Shown here in pieces: positions 45,342 through 53,636 of a stretch of 64,000 nucleotides of DNA. Below the pieces are notes generated by a model. That model ran no database searches. It saw only the letters and a program-made list of their open reading frames with translations, and was not told the origin of the DNA. The stretch is from Acididesulfobacillus acetoxydans. GTDB taxonomy: Bacteria > Bacillota > Desulfitobacteriia > Desulfitobacteriales > Desulfitobacteriaceae. How positions within the stretch are numbered: position 1 is the first letter of the stretch; each line of letters begins with the position of its first letter. Location of the stretch: the NCBI RefSeq assembly GCF_900016645.1, contig NZ_CDGJ01000003.1; one strand, written 5' to 3'. The position numbers and the translations under genes were made by a program.

Positions 45342-45917
45342 TCACCCGGGTTTGCAAATAATCTCGTGAATCTTCGTGCCGAAAAACTGGTTGGAATGCT
45401 CGGGAGTCAGGACAATGGCGCTGTCCGCCCCCCTGCCGGTTCCGCCGAGCGCCACTACCCGCTGCCCGTGTTTAATCAGCCCCGCGTCCAGCGCCATGAC
45501 GGAACACTCGATTCCCACTTTGACTCCCTGGCCGAACATGCGCAGGGTATGTCCCACGATTTCCCCGGGATAAAGTCCCCCGGCCTGAATACGCAGGGCC
45601 CGGTCAATTCCGGCAAAGAGGTGGGTCGTTGTCAAAATCTTGGCTCCCTTTTCGGTCAGGAAAGCCCGCTTGTCCGGCTCCATTTCATCCACGCCCGGTC
45701 CGGCAAAACCCACGTGATGGGTCACGCAGACCACCTCGAGCCCGTGCCCCAAACAGCGTTCGCCGGTCTCTCCGGTATTTGTGGCCACGACCAGAGTCAA
45801 AATACCCAACTCTTTCGCCCGCCGAACTGCCAAAGAAACAGCGGTTTCCGTATTTTCACGTCCGGGCCGTTCAAAGATTTCCACGCACCTCACCGTTCCT
45901 TTCTTCGGAAAAAACAT
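45342..45917 (-). CDS. Stand-alone pyruvate kinase C-terminal (alpha/beta) domain protein
   Basis: About 190 residues matching only the allosteric C-domain of pyruvate kinase, with no catalytic barrel: NTETAVSLAVRRAKELGI, TGETGERCLG and VALGGTGRGADSAIVL. Such proteins occur in Clostridia and archaea, and their role is not established. I set the start at ATG 45917 (MFFPKKGTVRCVEIF); a TTG at 45941 is open and the binding site is weak for either. It lies between comB and pduL on the same strand. Confidence 0.8.
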   Translation of the reverse strand: MFFPKKGTVRCVEIFERPGRENTETAVSLAVRRAKELGILTLVVATNTGETGERCLGHGLEVVCVTHHVGFAGPGVDEMEPDKRAFLTEKGAKILTTTHLFAGIDRALRIQAGGLYPGEIVGHTLRMFGQGVKVGIECSVMALDAGLIKHGQRVVALGGTGRGADSAIVLTPEHSNQFFGTKIHEIICKPG

Positions 45918-46102
45918 TCTCTTGAGAAAATCCTGCGCCAACGACCCATGAGCGGATCAGGATCGGGTTCTGCCTTACGGCCGCCACTTTAGCGGGGTTG
46001 TCTCTGCCCCATCTTTTTAATGTCTCTTGCCATTACCCTTCTGGCTGCTTACAGCTGCCTCTTTAGCGGGTCCGGTCTCTCCCCGGGTGTTTTAGTCAAC
46101 CC

Positions 46103-46840
46103 TTATAAATCGGTCAGCCAGACAACCTCTCCTTCCACAAACGCCGGGACAATCGGAAGAATGTTGCAGGTCGCACAGTAGATGACATCCTGTTCAAAGC
46201 CAAGGCTTACCAATCTGCGGCCGTGTTCGGACCCGCGGATCGCGTCCGGGAGATGCCCTTCCGCCGCGCCATAGAGGGTCCTGGCCGCCTGCCCCAAGTC
46301 GTTAAGCTCTGCCTCACGCCCCAATTCCTGAATCAAAAGACCGGCGCAGAAAGTATCCGGGAGATCAAACCTGCCTTCAGTCCCCGCACAAAAAATCACT
46401 AGACCCCCCAGGTCCGGTTCTTCTTCCACCTTATGCCCAACAGCCCGGGCCACGCTCTGGAGGTTGAGGAAAGAAGCCATCCACACATGCTTGGCTCCCG
46501 CCGCCGCTCGAATAGCCCTCGTACCGTTGGTTGTCGTCATGATCACTCTCTTGCCGCCGACCTTTTCCGGCACGTAGTCGAACGGAGAATTGCCCAGGTC
46601 AAACCCCTCCATCCGTAAAGACCGGCGTTCACCCCCGAGCAGCGACCCCGGCAGGGCCCAGCGCTTCTCCACAGCCTCCTCAGCCGTTAAGACCGGCACT
46701 ATGGCCTGGCAGCCATTGGCTAAGGCGGTGACCATCGTGCTCGTGGCGCGCAGAACGTCAATCACAACGACCAGTTTATCATCCAAATAAGGCAAGATGG
46801 CCGAACCTGCACTCGGTAAAACTTCGACTTTTATTATGTT
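46103..46840 (-). CDS. comB: 2-phosphosulfolactate phosphatase (ComB family)
   Basis: Magnesium-dependent phosphatase family first described in coenzyme M synthesis; in bacteria it may serve sulfolactate metabolism. Typical segments are VVIDVLRATSTMVTAL, DLGNSPFDY and TTTNGTRAI. The start is uncertain: GGGAGG immediately precedes and overlaps GTG 46840, leaving poor spacing, while the following codons are AAC ATA ATA. The frame is open upstream to 46918. The rest of the coM pathway is not seen here. Confidence 0.88.
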   Translation of the reverse strand, partial: NIIKVEVLPSAGSAILPYLDDKLVVVIDVLRATSTMVTALANGCQAIVPVLTAEEAVEKRWALPGSLLGGERRSLRMEGFDLGNSPFDYVPEKVGGKRVIMTTTNGTRAIRAAAGAKHVWMASFLNLQSVARAVGHKVEEEPDLGGLVIFCAGTEGRFDLPDTFCAGLLIQELGREAELNDLGQAARTLYGAAEGHLPDAIRGSEHGRRLVSLGFEQDVIYCATCNILPIVPAFVEGEVVWLTDL

Positions 46841-47009
46841 CACCTCCCGAGCACAACATTCCCGTTTCGCGCAGTGAGCGATATGGCCGGGGCCCGAATT
46901 TGAGCCCCTTACTACCATTTATAATATCGTGTTTCCGGCAGATTTTTAAGTCCGAAAACCGGTTTTGCTTAAATTCTTTTTTAGGCCGCGTTTAGACCGC
47001 GCCGCCGGC

Positions 47010-47816
47010 TCAGCGCCTGCGGGTCCACGCGTCACCCAGATATTTGCTCCTCAGACTTTCAGCCAGGGCTTGTTCGGCCGCGCTCAGGCCCGGGGTCACG
47101 AAGCGCACACCCATAACTTCGGCAAACCCGTCACATAAGGCTTGTTCCAATTCGGCGCGGGACAAAGGCCGCGGCCAAACCTCGTCCAAAGCACAGGCCT
47201 TGCGGCGAAACGCGGCCAGTACCCTCTGTCTGACCTCCTCACTGGGAAATCTAAGTACTCGGAAAAGAAGGTCCGCATCAAAATGGAGGATGATCGAGCC
47301 GTGTTGAAGCAAGATCCCGTCTTTCCTGACCTGGGCACTGCCCACCAGTTTCCTGCCTCCCACCACCAGTTCGTACCAGGAGGGAGCGTCAAAACAGGCC
47401 GCCGAACCCGCGGCGGCCAAATCCCCGTGAGCCATGTCCGCCGGGATGCCCAGTGTCCGGAAACCTGCCAGCAAGGCCCGGCTGATCTTTAAATAAGATT
47501 CCATCACCGTTCCTTGGACGTGCTCGTCCGCTTCCGGAGCCACCACACTGTAGGTCAGCTCGTATTGATGGAGGACCGCCCGGCCTCCGGTCGGCCTCCT
47601 GACGACATCGATCCCCGCTTCCCGGCAGGCCTCCTCAGCCACCTCTTTAGCATAGCTCTGCGCATAACCCAAAGACAAAGCAGCCGGCTCCCAGCCGTAA
47701 AAACGCAAAGTAGGCACCGGCTCCCGGCTGCGGGTCAGGGTTAACAATATGGCCTCGTCAATAGCCATGTTTTCGGCTCCCGTACGTACTTCAAACGGCA
47801 GATAACGCCAATTCAT
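47010..47816 (-). CDS. lipM: Octanoyltransferase LipM / lipoate-protein ligase family
   Basis: Transfers octanoyl groups to a lipoyl domain, with GcvH the likely acceptor. RRPTGGRAVLHQYELTYS is the family's substrate loop; ACFDAPSWYELVVGGRKLVGSAQ has the cysteine and lysine positions of LipM rather than a bare LplA ligase. ATG 47816 (MNWRYLPFE) follows a GGGGGGG box. It directly follows the two radical SAM genes, which supports a role in lipoyl assembly. Confidence 0.88.
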   Translation of the reverse strand: MNWRYLPFEVRTGAENMAIDEAILLTLTRSREPVPTLRFYGWEPAALSLGYAQSYAKEVAEEACREAGIDVVRRPTGGRAVLHQYELTYSVVAPEADEHVQGTVMESYLKISRALLAGFRTLGIPADMAHGDLAAAGSAACFDAPSWYELVVGGRKLVGSAQVRKDGILLQHGSIILHFDADLLFRVLRFPSEEVRQRVLAAFRRKACALDEVWPRPLSRAELEQALCDGFAEVMGVRFVTPGLSAAEQALAESLRSKYLGDAWTRRR

Positions 47817-47842
47817 ATCCTGCCCCCCCTTCTCGCACAAAC

Positions 47843-48955
47843 TTATGGTTTTCCCATCGCTTGAATTCCCTTTACGGGGGGTTCCCAAAGGCGCCGCCAG
47901 GCCCCTTCCTTTTCCTTTTCGGTCAACGGGCGGGGATAATTGTAAAGTTCCCGCCCCGGAACTTCATTATAATAGGGACGGTTGCAGCCCTCGCATCCCG
48001 AGGTCCGGAAAGCCTCTCCGTCCGCGAGGTAAGCCCTGAGTTCGTCCCTGTCCACTCCGAAAGCCTCAATCCTGCCGCCGGCAAAACGAAAGCCGCCGAT
48101 ATCGGCCAAGTGTTCGCGCAATAGGTAGTTGGCCGCCTGAACGCGGCGGTAGTGCCCGATATCCGGAGCCCCGACACTTTCCAAGCGCGTGCCCCGCACC
48201 GGAGTGAAAGCAAACAAAGCCACGGTCACGCCCAGTTGATACATCTCCGCCAAGCGCCGGACCATGTCCTCTTCGCTTTCCCCCAGTCCCACGATCAGGT
48301 GGGTGGCGATTCGGCCCGGGTAACGCCGGGCCGAATCGCGCAGAAGCGCATACCGTTCGGACCAGGATCCGTCCTTCACGCGGGCAAAAACCTCCGCCGT
48401 CGCGGCATCCAAGGCAATGCTGACATGATCCGCCCCCTGCCGCAAAAGTTCCCCCACTTCCTCCGGGGTGCCTGGGCCGGCGGAAACACAAATGGGAAGG
48501 GCAAAGCGTTTCCGGACTTCCCGCAACCATTTTTTGGCCTCCGCCAGTGCCTCCCTGTCTTGAACCACCTGGAAACAAACCCGGCGCAAAACCGGAGACT
48601 GCGCAGCCCCAGCCGCCCCGGGAGCCGCTGAAACACCCGCGTTTTCTCCGCTGCCTTGGAGAGACGGCGGACCCCCGAACGCCCCGGGAACCTGTGCGTC
48701 CTCTCGCGTCCTGTCTTGGTCCGCCGTTTCCGCAAAGCTTTCCAGCGCCCCCAAGACCTGCGCGTCCTCGTAGGCCGGCCAGCTCACGCGGGAAAGAAGA
48801 TCGGCCCGGGCCGAACTCTCCCGCGCTTGCGCACAGAAAGCGCAGTTAAACCGGCAGTGCTCGCCGATCATCAAATAGGCCGTGGTCGGCAGCGCGTCCA
48901 CCTTGACTCTCTTCAAGCCCAGGACCTGCGCCGTTCCTAAAGAGCAGCGAATCAT
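47843..48955 (-). CDS. Radical SAM protein, LipS1/LipS2-type lipoyl synthase component (A)
   Basis: The radical SAM cluster motif is CRFNCAFC. A C-terminal CEGC and further cysteines could hold an auxiliary cluster, as lipoyl synthases need one as a sulfur source. Similar pairs of radical SAM proteins (LipS1 and LipS2) make lipoyl groups in archaea and some bacteria; the neighbouring partner gene and lipM fit this. The ATG at 48955 overlaps the previous stop. About residues 72-120 are an insertion rich in Gly, Ala and Asp that contains a duplicated EDAQVLGAL/EDAQVPGAF unit, just before RRVCFQVV. Which of S1 or S2 it is I cannot say. Confidence 0.75.
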   Translation of the reverse strand: MIRCSLGTAQVLGLKRVKVDALPTTAYLMIGEHCRFNCAFCAQARESSARADLLSRVSWPAYEDAQVLGALESFAETADQDRTREDAQVPGAFGGPPSLQGSGENAGVSAAPGAAGAAQSPVLRRVCFQVVQDREALAEAKKWLREVRKRFALPICVSAGPGTPEEVGELLRQGADHVSIALDAATAEVFARVKDGSWSERYALLRDSARRYPGRIATHLIVGLGESEEDMVRRLAEMYQLGVTVALFAFTPVRGTRLESVGAPDIGHYRRVQAANYLLREHLADIGGFRFAGGRIEAFGVDRDELRAYLADGEAFRTSGCEGCNRPYYNEVPGRELYNYPRPLTEKEKEGAWRRLWEPPVKGIQAMGKP

Positions 48956-49839
48956 AAAGCACAACACTCCTCTGTCCGCACCGGCGTCAAGCCCAGTTCG
49001 CCGGCCAGTTTTCTCGCCCCCGGCGTCGGCATGACGATCCGGTTGAGGCCCAGGGCCACTGCCGCTTCGTCCAAAACCCGACGGTATTTCCCTTTGGGGC
49101 GCATGCAGCCCAGGGCCAGGGGGATATGCGGAAACCTCACCCTGGCTCTGGCCAGGAAAGCGATTACTTCCTCAACCGGGGGCGGCTGCCGATGGGCGTA
49201 ACGCGTCCCCGGGGTGGGAATGAAAACCAAGAAAACCAGCCCGTCCAGTCCCAGTTCCTCCAACTTGGCGAGCGCTTTTTCTTCTCCTTGCCACTCTCCG
49301 CCTTTTAACCCTAAAGTCAGGTGGGGTACCACCCGGACCGAACGCCGCAGCTTCCGGTACGCCTCGAAGTAGTCTTCGGGTGAGCGTTCCAGCCCGTATA
49401 CCTCCCCGATCGTCTCCCCATCCGCCACGAAATCAAAAGAGACGACATCTGCGAGTTCTCTTAAAACAGGCATTTCGTCTTCCTCGATCAGCCCGACATG
49501 GAAATTCAGGCGCACCTGCTCTTTGAGTTTCCTCAAAAAGTCCTGCTGGGCCAAAAAAGGCACCCGCCCGTCAGCCGTACAACCCCCGCTGATGAGAGCG
49601 CTTCGAAAGCCGAATTTTCCCCTCGTGCTCTTGACTTCATCCACCGAACGCATTCCTTGAAGGTAATGCCCTCCGCAGTGGGCACAGTCAAGCGCGCAGG
49701 CCGTCCCGGTCACGCTGATACTTGCCGTGGCCACCGGAAAATCGCAATAGAGTTCGCGGGGAAAATTCGCCAGGCGAACCGCCCAGCCTTTCTCTATCCA
49801 CTCCCCTGTTTCCCTGTCAAGCGTGCCGTCCCAGTCCAT
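48952..49839 (-). CDS. Radical SAM protein, LipS1/LipS2-type lipoyl synthase component (B)
   Basis: Second member of the pair, about 296 residues, with the cluster motif CALDCAHC and extra cysteines in ELYCDF, LGCMRPKG and at the C-terminus (EECCAL). GCMRPKGKYR and MPTPGARK are likely substrate or SAM contacts. It overlaps its partner by four bases, which implies a 1:1 complex. The GGGGGG box suits ATG 49839 better than ATG 49845. Upstream, the box-plus-ATG segment is tandemly repeated. Confidence 0.75.
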   Translation of the reverse strand: MDWDGTLDRETGEWIEKGWAVRLANFPRELYCDFPVATASISVTGTACALDCAHCGGHYLQGMRSVDEVKSTRGKFGFRSALISGGCTADGRVPFLAQQDFLRKLKEQVRLNFHVGLIEEDEMPVLRELADVVSFDFVADGETIGEVYGLERSPEDYFEAYRKLRRSVRVVPHLTLGLKGGEWQGEEKALAKLEELGLDGLVFLVFIPTPGTRYAHRQPPPVEEVIAFLARARVRFPHIPLALGCMRPKGKYRRVLDEAAVALGLNRIVMPTPGARKLAGELGLTPVRTEECCAL

Positions 49840-49840
49840 T

Positions 49841-49893
49841 TTCATCCCCCCGGTTAATCTTCATCCCCCAGTTAATCTTCATTCCCGCAGCAC
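49841..49893. repeat. Tandem ~18-bp repeat of a ribosome-binding-site-and-ATG segment
   Basis: Units 49841-49859, 49860-49877 and a partial 49878-49893. On the minus strand each reads GGGGGATGAAGATTAAC-like, so the start region of the radical SAM gene is repeated upstream; the extra ATGs are not in its frame. Confidence 0.75.
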
Positions 49894-49966
49894 ATTTATT
49901 ACAGGCCCGGGCGCTTTGCCGGCCGGGGTGAGATTTCCGTCTCCGCGTTCCGGGCGGGAAGACGAA

Positions 49967-49990
49967 GGGCCGCCTCCGAGGAGGCGGCCC
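49967..49990. terminator. Strong 11-bp hairpin between gcvPB and the radical SAM pair
   Basis: GGGCCGCCTCC (49967-49977) and GGAGGCGGCCC (49980-49990) are perfectly complementary. There is no U tract on the minus strand, so it may only slow polymerase or protect the upstream mRNA. Confidence 0.5.
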
Positions 49991-50108
49991 CGCCAGCGGA
50001 ACGACTTCGGAACCGGCTATACCTTGCCCACAGGCCTTCCGCCCATTGCCGCCTTCCTTGTCCCGGCCGTCCGGGAGCGCACCGCTTCAGGGTCGCTTCG
50101 GCGGTCAT

Positions 50109-50240
50109 TCTCCGGCGCTTCGGTTACCCCCCGGCACTTCGGTTATTCTCCGGCGCTTCGGTTACCCCCCGGCACTTCGGTCATTCTCCGGCGCTTCGGT
50201 TACTCCCCGGCAGCCCGGTCATTTCCCGGCGCTCACTCGC
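50109..50240. repeat. 19-bp tandem repeat, about seven copies, reaching the gcvPB stop
   Basis: Units alternate between TCTCCGGCGCTTCGGTTAC and CCCCCGGCACTTCGGTTAT types from 50109 to about 50222, and a degenerate unit runs into the last codons of gcvPB at 50233. Together with 49967-49990 these account for most of the 390-bp gap. Confidence 0.92.
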
Positions 50241-51696
50241 TCTTTTTCCAGCGGATATCCGGCTTGCGCGCGGCCGCCACCTCGTCGAGACGGGAGACCA
50301 AGGTCGTATGGGGCGCATTCTTGACCAGATCCACATCGGTGCGCACTTCCTCAGCAATTTTGATCATGGTCTCGGCAAAACGCTCCAGGGTCTCCAGACT
50401 TTCGGTCTCGGTCGGTTCGATCATCATCGCTTCTTCCACGATCAGCGGGAAATAAATCGTCGGCGGATGGTATCCGTAATCGAGCAGCCGTTTGGCTAAG
50501 TCCAGGGTATGGACGCCATAGGACTTAAGGTTTTTCGGCGTAATGACAAACTCATGTTGGCAAACCCGATCATATGGCAAATGATAGGGCTCCTTGAGCA
50601 CGCTCATGAGGAAGTTGGCGTTAAGCACCGCATTTTCCGAAGCCTGTTTCAGCCCTTCTCCCCCCAGGCCGCGGATGTAGGCATAAGCCTTGACCAGCAC
50701 CGAGAAACTGGCGTAAAAAGCCCGTACCCTGCCGATAGACAAGGGCCTGTCATAATCCAGGGTGTACTTCCCGTTTTCTTTCCTTTTGACCAGCGGTTTG
50801 GGCAAGAACGGCGCCAGAAACTCTTTAACTCCCACCGGCCCCGCTCCCGGACCCCCACCGCCGTGGGGAGTAGAAAACGTCTTATGCAAGTTGAGATGGA
50901 CCGCGTCAAAACCCATATCCCCCGGACGGGCCAAGCCCATGATCGCATTGGCATTGGCCCCGTCGTAATAGACGAGCCCGCCCACCTCATGAATGATGCG
51001 AGCGATTTCCGTAATATTTTCATCAAAAAGTCCCAAGGTATTGGGATTGGTGAGCATCAGGGCAGCCACTTCCTCATTAGCCGCCTTGCGCAGTTCCTCC
51101 AGATCAACCCCGCCCCGTTCATTGGAAGGCACCTGAACGATCCGGTAACCCGCCATCGCGGCCGTCGCCGGGTTGGTGCCGTGGGCCGAATCGGGAACGA
51201 TGACTTTCGTCCGTTTGGCGTCCTGCCGGTGTTGGTGGTAAGCCTTGACAATCAGGATCCCGGTCATTTCGCCGTGGGCCCCCGCGGCCGGCTGCAAAGT
51301 GAACGCATCCATCCCGGTTATTTCCGCCAAGTCGTCCTGGAGTTCGCTCATCAGGCGCAGAGCACCCTGGGTCAGTTCCTCGGGCTGATAGGGATGCAGA
51401 TTGACAAAACCCGGCAGCCGGGCCAACATTTCATTGACTTTCGGATTGTATTTCATCGTACAGGAACCGAGCGGATAAAATCCGGTATCCACCCCGTGAT
51501 TGAACGTGGACAAACGCGTAAAGTGGCGCACGGCGTCGACCTCGCTCACTTCCGGCAACTCCGGTTCCGTTTGGCGCAGCATCTCTTCCGGCAGCAACGC
51601 CGTCAAGTCCTGCCCGGGCACATCCAATTCCGGCAGGTCCACACCGGTGCGGCCCTCCGCGCTTTGTTCAAAAATCAACGGTTCCAAAACTTTCAT
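50233..51696 (-). CDS. gcvPB: Glycine dehydrogenase (decarboxylating) subunit 2
   Basis: P-protein subunit with the PLP lysine at Lys272 in HLNLHKTFSTPHGGGG. It decarboxylates glycine and loads the aminomethyl group on GcvH, together with GcvPA. 487 residues, normal for the split P-protein. The ATG overlaps the gcvPA stop by four bases. Confidence 0.96.
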   Translation of the reverse strand: MKVLEPLIFEQSAEGRTGVDLPELDVPGQDLTALLPEEMLRQTEPELPEVSEVDAVRHFTRLSTFNHGVDTGFYPLGSCTMKYNPKVNEMLARLPGFVNLHPYQPEELTQGALRLMSELQDDLAEITGMDAFTLQPAAGAHGEMTGILIVKAYHQHRQDAKRTKVIVPDSAHGTNPATAAMAGYRIVQVPSNERGGVDLEELRKAANEEVAALMLTNPNTLGLFDENITEIARIIHEVGGLVYYDGANANAIMGLARPGDMGFDAVHLNLHKTFSTPHGGGGPGAGPVGVKEFLAPFLPKPLVKRKENGKYTLDYDRPLSIGRVRAFYASFSVLVKAYAYIRGLGGEGLKQASENAVLNANFLMSVLKEPYHLPYDRVCQHEFVITPKNLKSYGVHTLDLAKRLLDYGYHPPTIYFPLIVEEAMMIEPTETESLETLERFAETMIKIAEEVRTDVDLVKNAPHTTLVSRLDEVAAARKPDIRWKKSE

Positions 51697-53033
51697 CGAA
51701 TCTCCCCCAATCTGGCCACGAGCCGGTCAATATCGCTCTTGCTCTTGGTTTCCGTCACACAGAAGAGAAGGTGATGGTCAAGCTCGGGATAGAAGCGGGA
51801 AAGATCCAAGCCGCCGATGATCTTGTTTTGTAAGAGTTCCGCATTGACTTTGGCCGGCTCCTGTTCCAGTTTGATCACGAACTCATGGAAAAATGCTCCC
51901 GGGAAAGCCAGGGCCATCCCGGGCAAGGCCGCGATCCCAGCTGCGGCATAGTGGGCTTTTTGCAGATTCAGGTTGGCGAGGCGGCGCAGCCCCGATTTTC
52001 CCAAAGCGCTCAGGTGCAGCGTGAAAGCCAGAGCGCACAAAGCCTCATTGGAGCAGATGTTTGAGGTGGCCTTTTCCCGGCGGATATGCTGTTCCCGGGC
52101 TTGGAGTGTGAGCACATAGCCCTTGAGCCCGTTCTTGTCCGTCGTCGCCCCCACGATCCGTCCCGGCATCCTGCGCACGTATTTCTCGCGGCAAGCTAAA
52201 AATCCTAAGTAAGGCCCGCCAAAATTCAGCGGATTCCCGAAAGGCTGGCCTTCCCCGGTCACGATATCGGCCCCGTATTCACCGGGCGACTTGAGCAAGC
52301 CCAGAGACACCGGGTTAACCGACGCCACCAGGAGGGCTCCCTGGGCGTGGGCCAGTGCGGCCGCTTCCTCCCCTGACTCGATGCCGCCGAAAAAGTTCGG
52401 CACTTGCATGACGACCCCGGCCACTTCCTTATTCAGGGCTTGGGCCAAAGCCTCCATATCCAGGCGGCCTTCCTTGTACGGCAGCTCCCGGATCTCGACC
52501 CCGCGCACCGGCAGATAAGTCTTCAGAACTTCCCGGTATTCCGGGTGCACCGTTTGGCTCACCAGCACCGTACGGCGCCGGGTCGCGTCACAACTCATCA
52601 AGGCCGCTTCAGCCAAGGCCGAAGCTCCGTCATACATCGAGGCATTGGCCGCGTCCATCCCGGTCAGTTCGCAGACGAGCGTCTGATACTCGTAAATCGC
52701 CTGCAGCGTCCCCTGACTTATCTCCGGCTGATAAGGAGTATAAGCCGTGTAAAACTCCGAGCGCAGCAGAAGCTGGTCGACGAAGCTCGGAATATAGTGT
52801 TCATAGGCCCCCGCCCCCAGGTAAGAAGTGTATTCTTCCAGGTCGCCGTCTGCCTGGGCCAGGCTTTTCACCAGTTTCACCAGTTCCTGCTCGGACATTC
52901 CTCCCTCAACCTTCAACGCCCGTTTCAAGCGAACCGGTTCGGGAATATCCCGAAACAATTCCTCCACGGAAGAGATGCCGATACGGGCTAAAAGCTTTTC
53001 CTGCTGCCCGGCCGTATTTGGCACATAATTCAT
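51693..53033 (-). CDS. gcvPA: Glycine dehydrogenase (decarboxylating) subunit 1
   Basis: Partner of GcvPB in the split P-protein, found in thermophiles and Clostridia. The N-terminal MNYVPNTAGQQEKLLARIGI and YTPYQPEISQGTLQAIYEYQT are conserved. I chose ATG 53033; the frame is open to 53057. 446 residues. Confidence 0.95.
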   Translation of the reverse strand: MNYVPNTAGQQEKLLARIGISSVEELFRDIPEPVRLKRALKVEGGMSEQELVKLVKSLAQADGDLEEYTSYLGAGAYEHYIPSFVDQLLLRSEFYTAYTPYQPEISQGTLQAIYEYQTLVCELTGMDAANASMYDGASALAEAALMSCDATRRRTVLVSQTVHPEYREVLKTYLPVRGVEIRELPYKEGRLDMEALAQALNKEVAGVVMQVPNFFGGIESGEEAAALAHAQGALLVASVNPVSLGLLKSPGEYGADIVTGEGQPFGNPLNFGGPYLGFLACREKYVRRMPGRIVGATTDKNGLKGYVLTLQAREQHIRREKATSNICSNEALCALAFTLHLSALGKSGLRRLANLNLQKAHYAAAGIAALPGMALAFPGAFFHEFVIKLEQEPAKVNAELLQNKIIGGLDLSRFYPELDHHLLFCVTETKSKSDIDRLVARLGEIR

Positions 53034-53094
53034 CCTAATGCCCCTTCCCGGTAACAATCGTATTCACGTATTCACTTATCAGAGTATCCCCTGC

Positions 53095-53484
53095 TCAGTG
53101 CTCTTCCTCCGCCAGGAGCGCTTCATATTGCTGCACGTTCAAGAGATTGTCCAGAGGCTTCAGATCATCTGCCTCCACCCGGACCAGCCAGCCCTCTCCA
53201 TAGGGATCGTTGTTCAACGTGTCCGGAGCATCCACCACTCCCTCATTGACCGCCACGACCGTCCCGCTCACGGCCGCCACAATATCGGAGACCGCCTTGA
53301 CTGACTCCACCGTTCCGTAGGACTCTCCCGCCGCGATTTTGTCCCCCACAGCGGGAAGTTCCACGAAAACGACGTCCCCCAAACTTTCCTGAGCATGGTC
53401 TGTAATTCCCAGAGTCACGACCTTCCCTTCGACTTTGGCCCAGTCATGGTCTTTACTGTACTTTAATTCCACCGGATTTGTCAT
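53095..53484 (-). CDS. gcvH: Glycine cleavage system H protein
   Basis: Small shuttle protein whose lipoylated Lys63 in GTVESVKAVSDI carries the aminomethyl intermediate. 129 residues, normal. It is the expected substrate of the lipM and radical SAM genes downstream. Confidence 0.97.
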   Translation of the reverse strand: MTNPVELKYSKDHDWAKVEGKVVTLGITDHAQESLGDVVFVELPAVGDKIAAGESYGTVESVKAVSDIVAAVSGTVVAVNEGVVDAPDTLNNDPYGEGWLVRVEADDLKPLDNLLNVQQYEALLAEEEH

Positions 53485-53550
53485 AAAAATCCTCCTTTAT
53501 CCACTGGGGTGAGACCTTCGGGTCTGACCCCTTTTTCCTGTTGCGTAAAG

Positions 53551-53612
53551 CTTCTGTTTCGTTAGACCTCTGTTTCGCAGGCTTCTGTTTCGCAGGCTTC
53601 TGTTTCCGGTTG
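53551..53612. repeat. 15-bp tandem repeat between gcvT and gcvH
   Basis: About four units of the type CTTCTGTTTCGCAGG. They fill most of the 150-bp spacer after the gcvT stop. Confidence 0.85.
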
Positions 53613-53636
53613 ATCCAAAGCGTAAGCCAAACGAGT

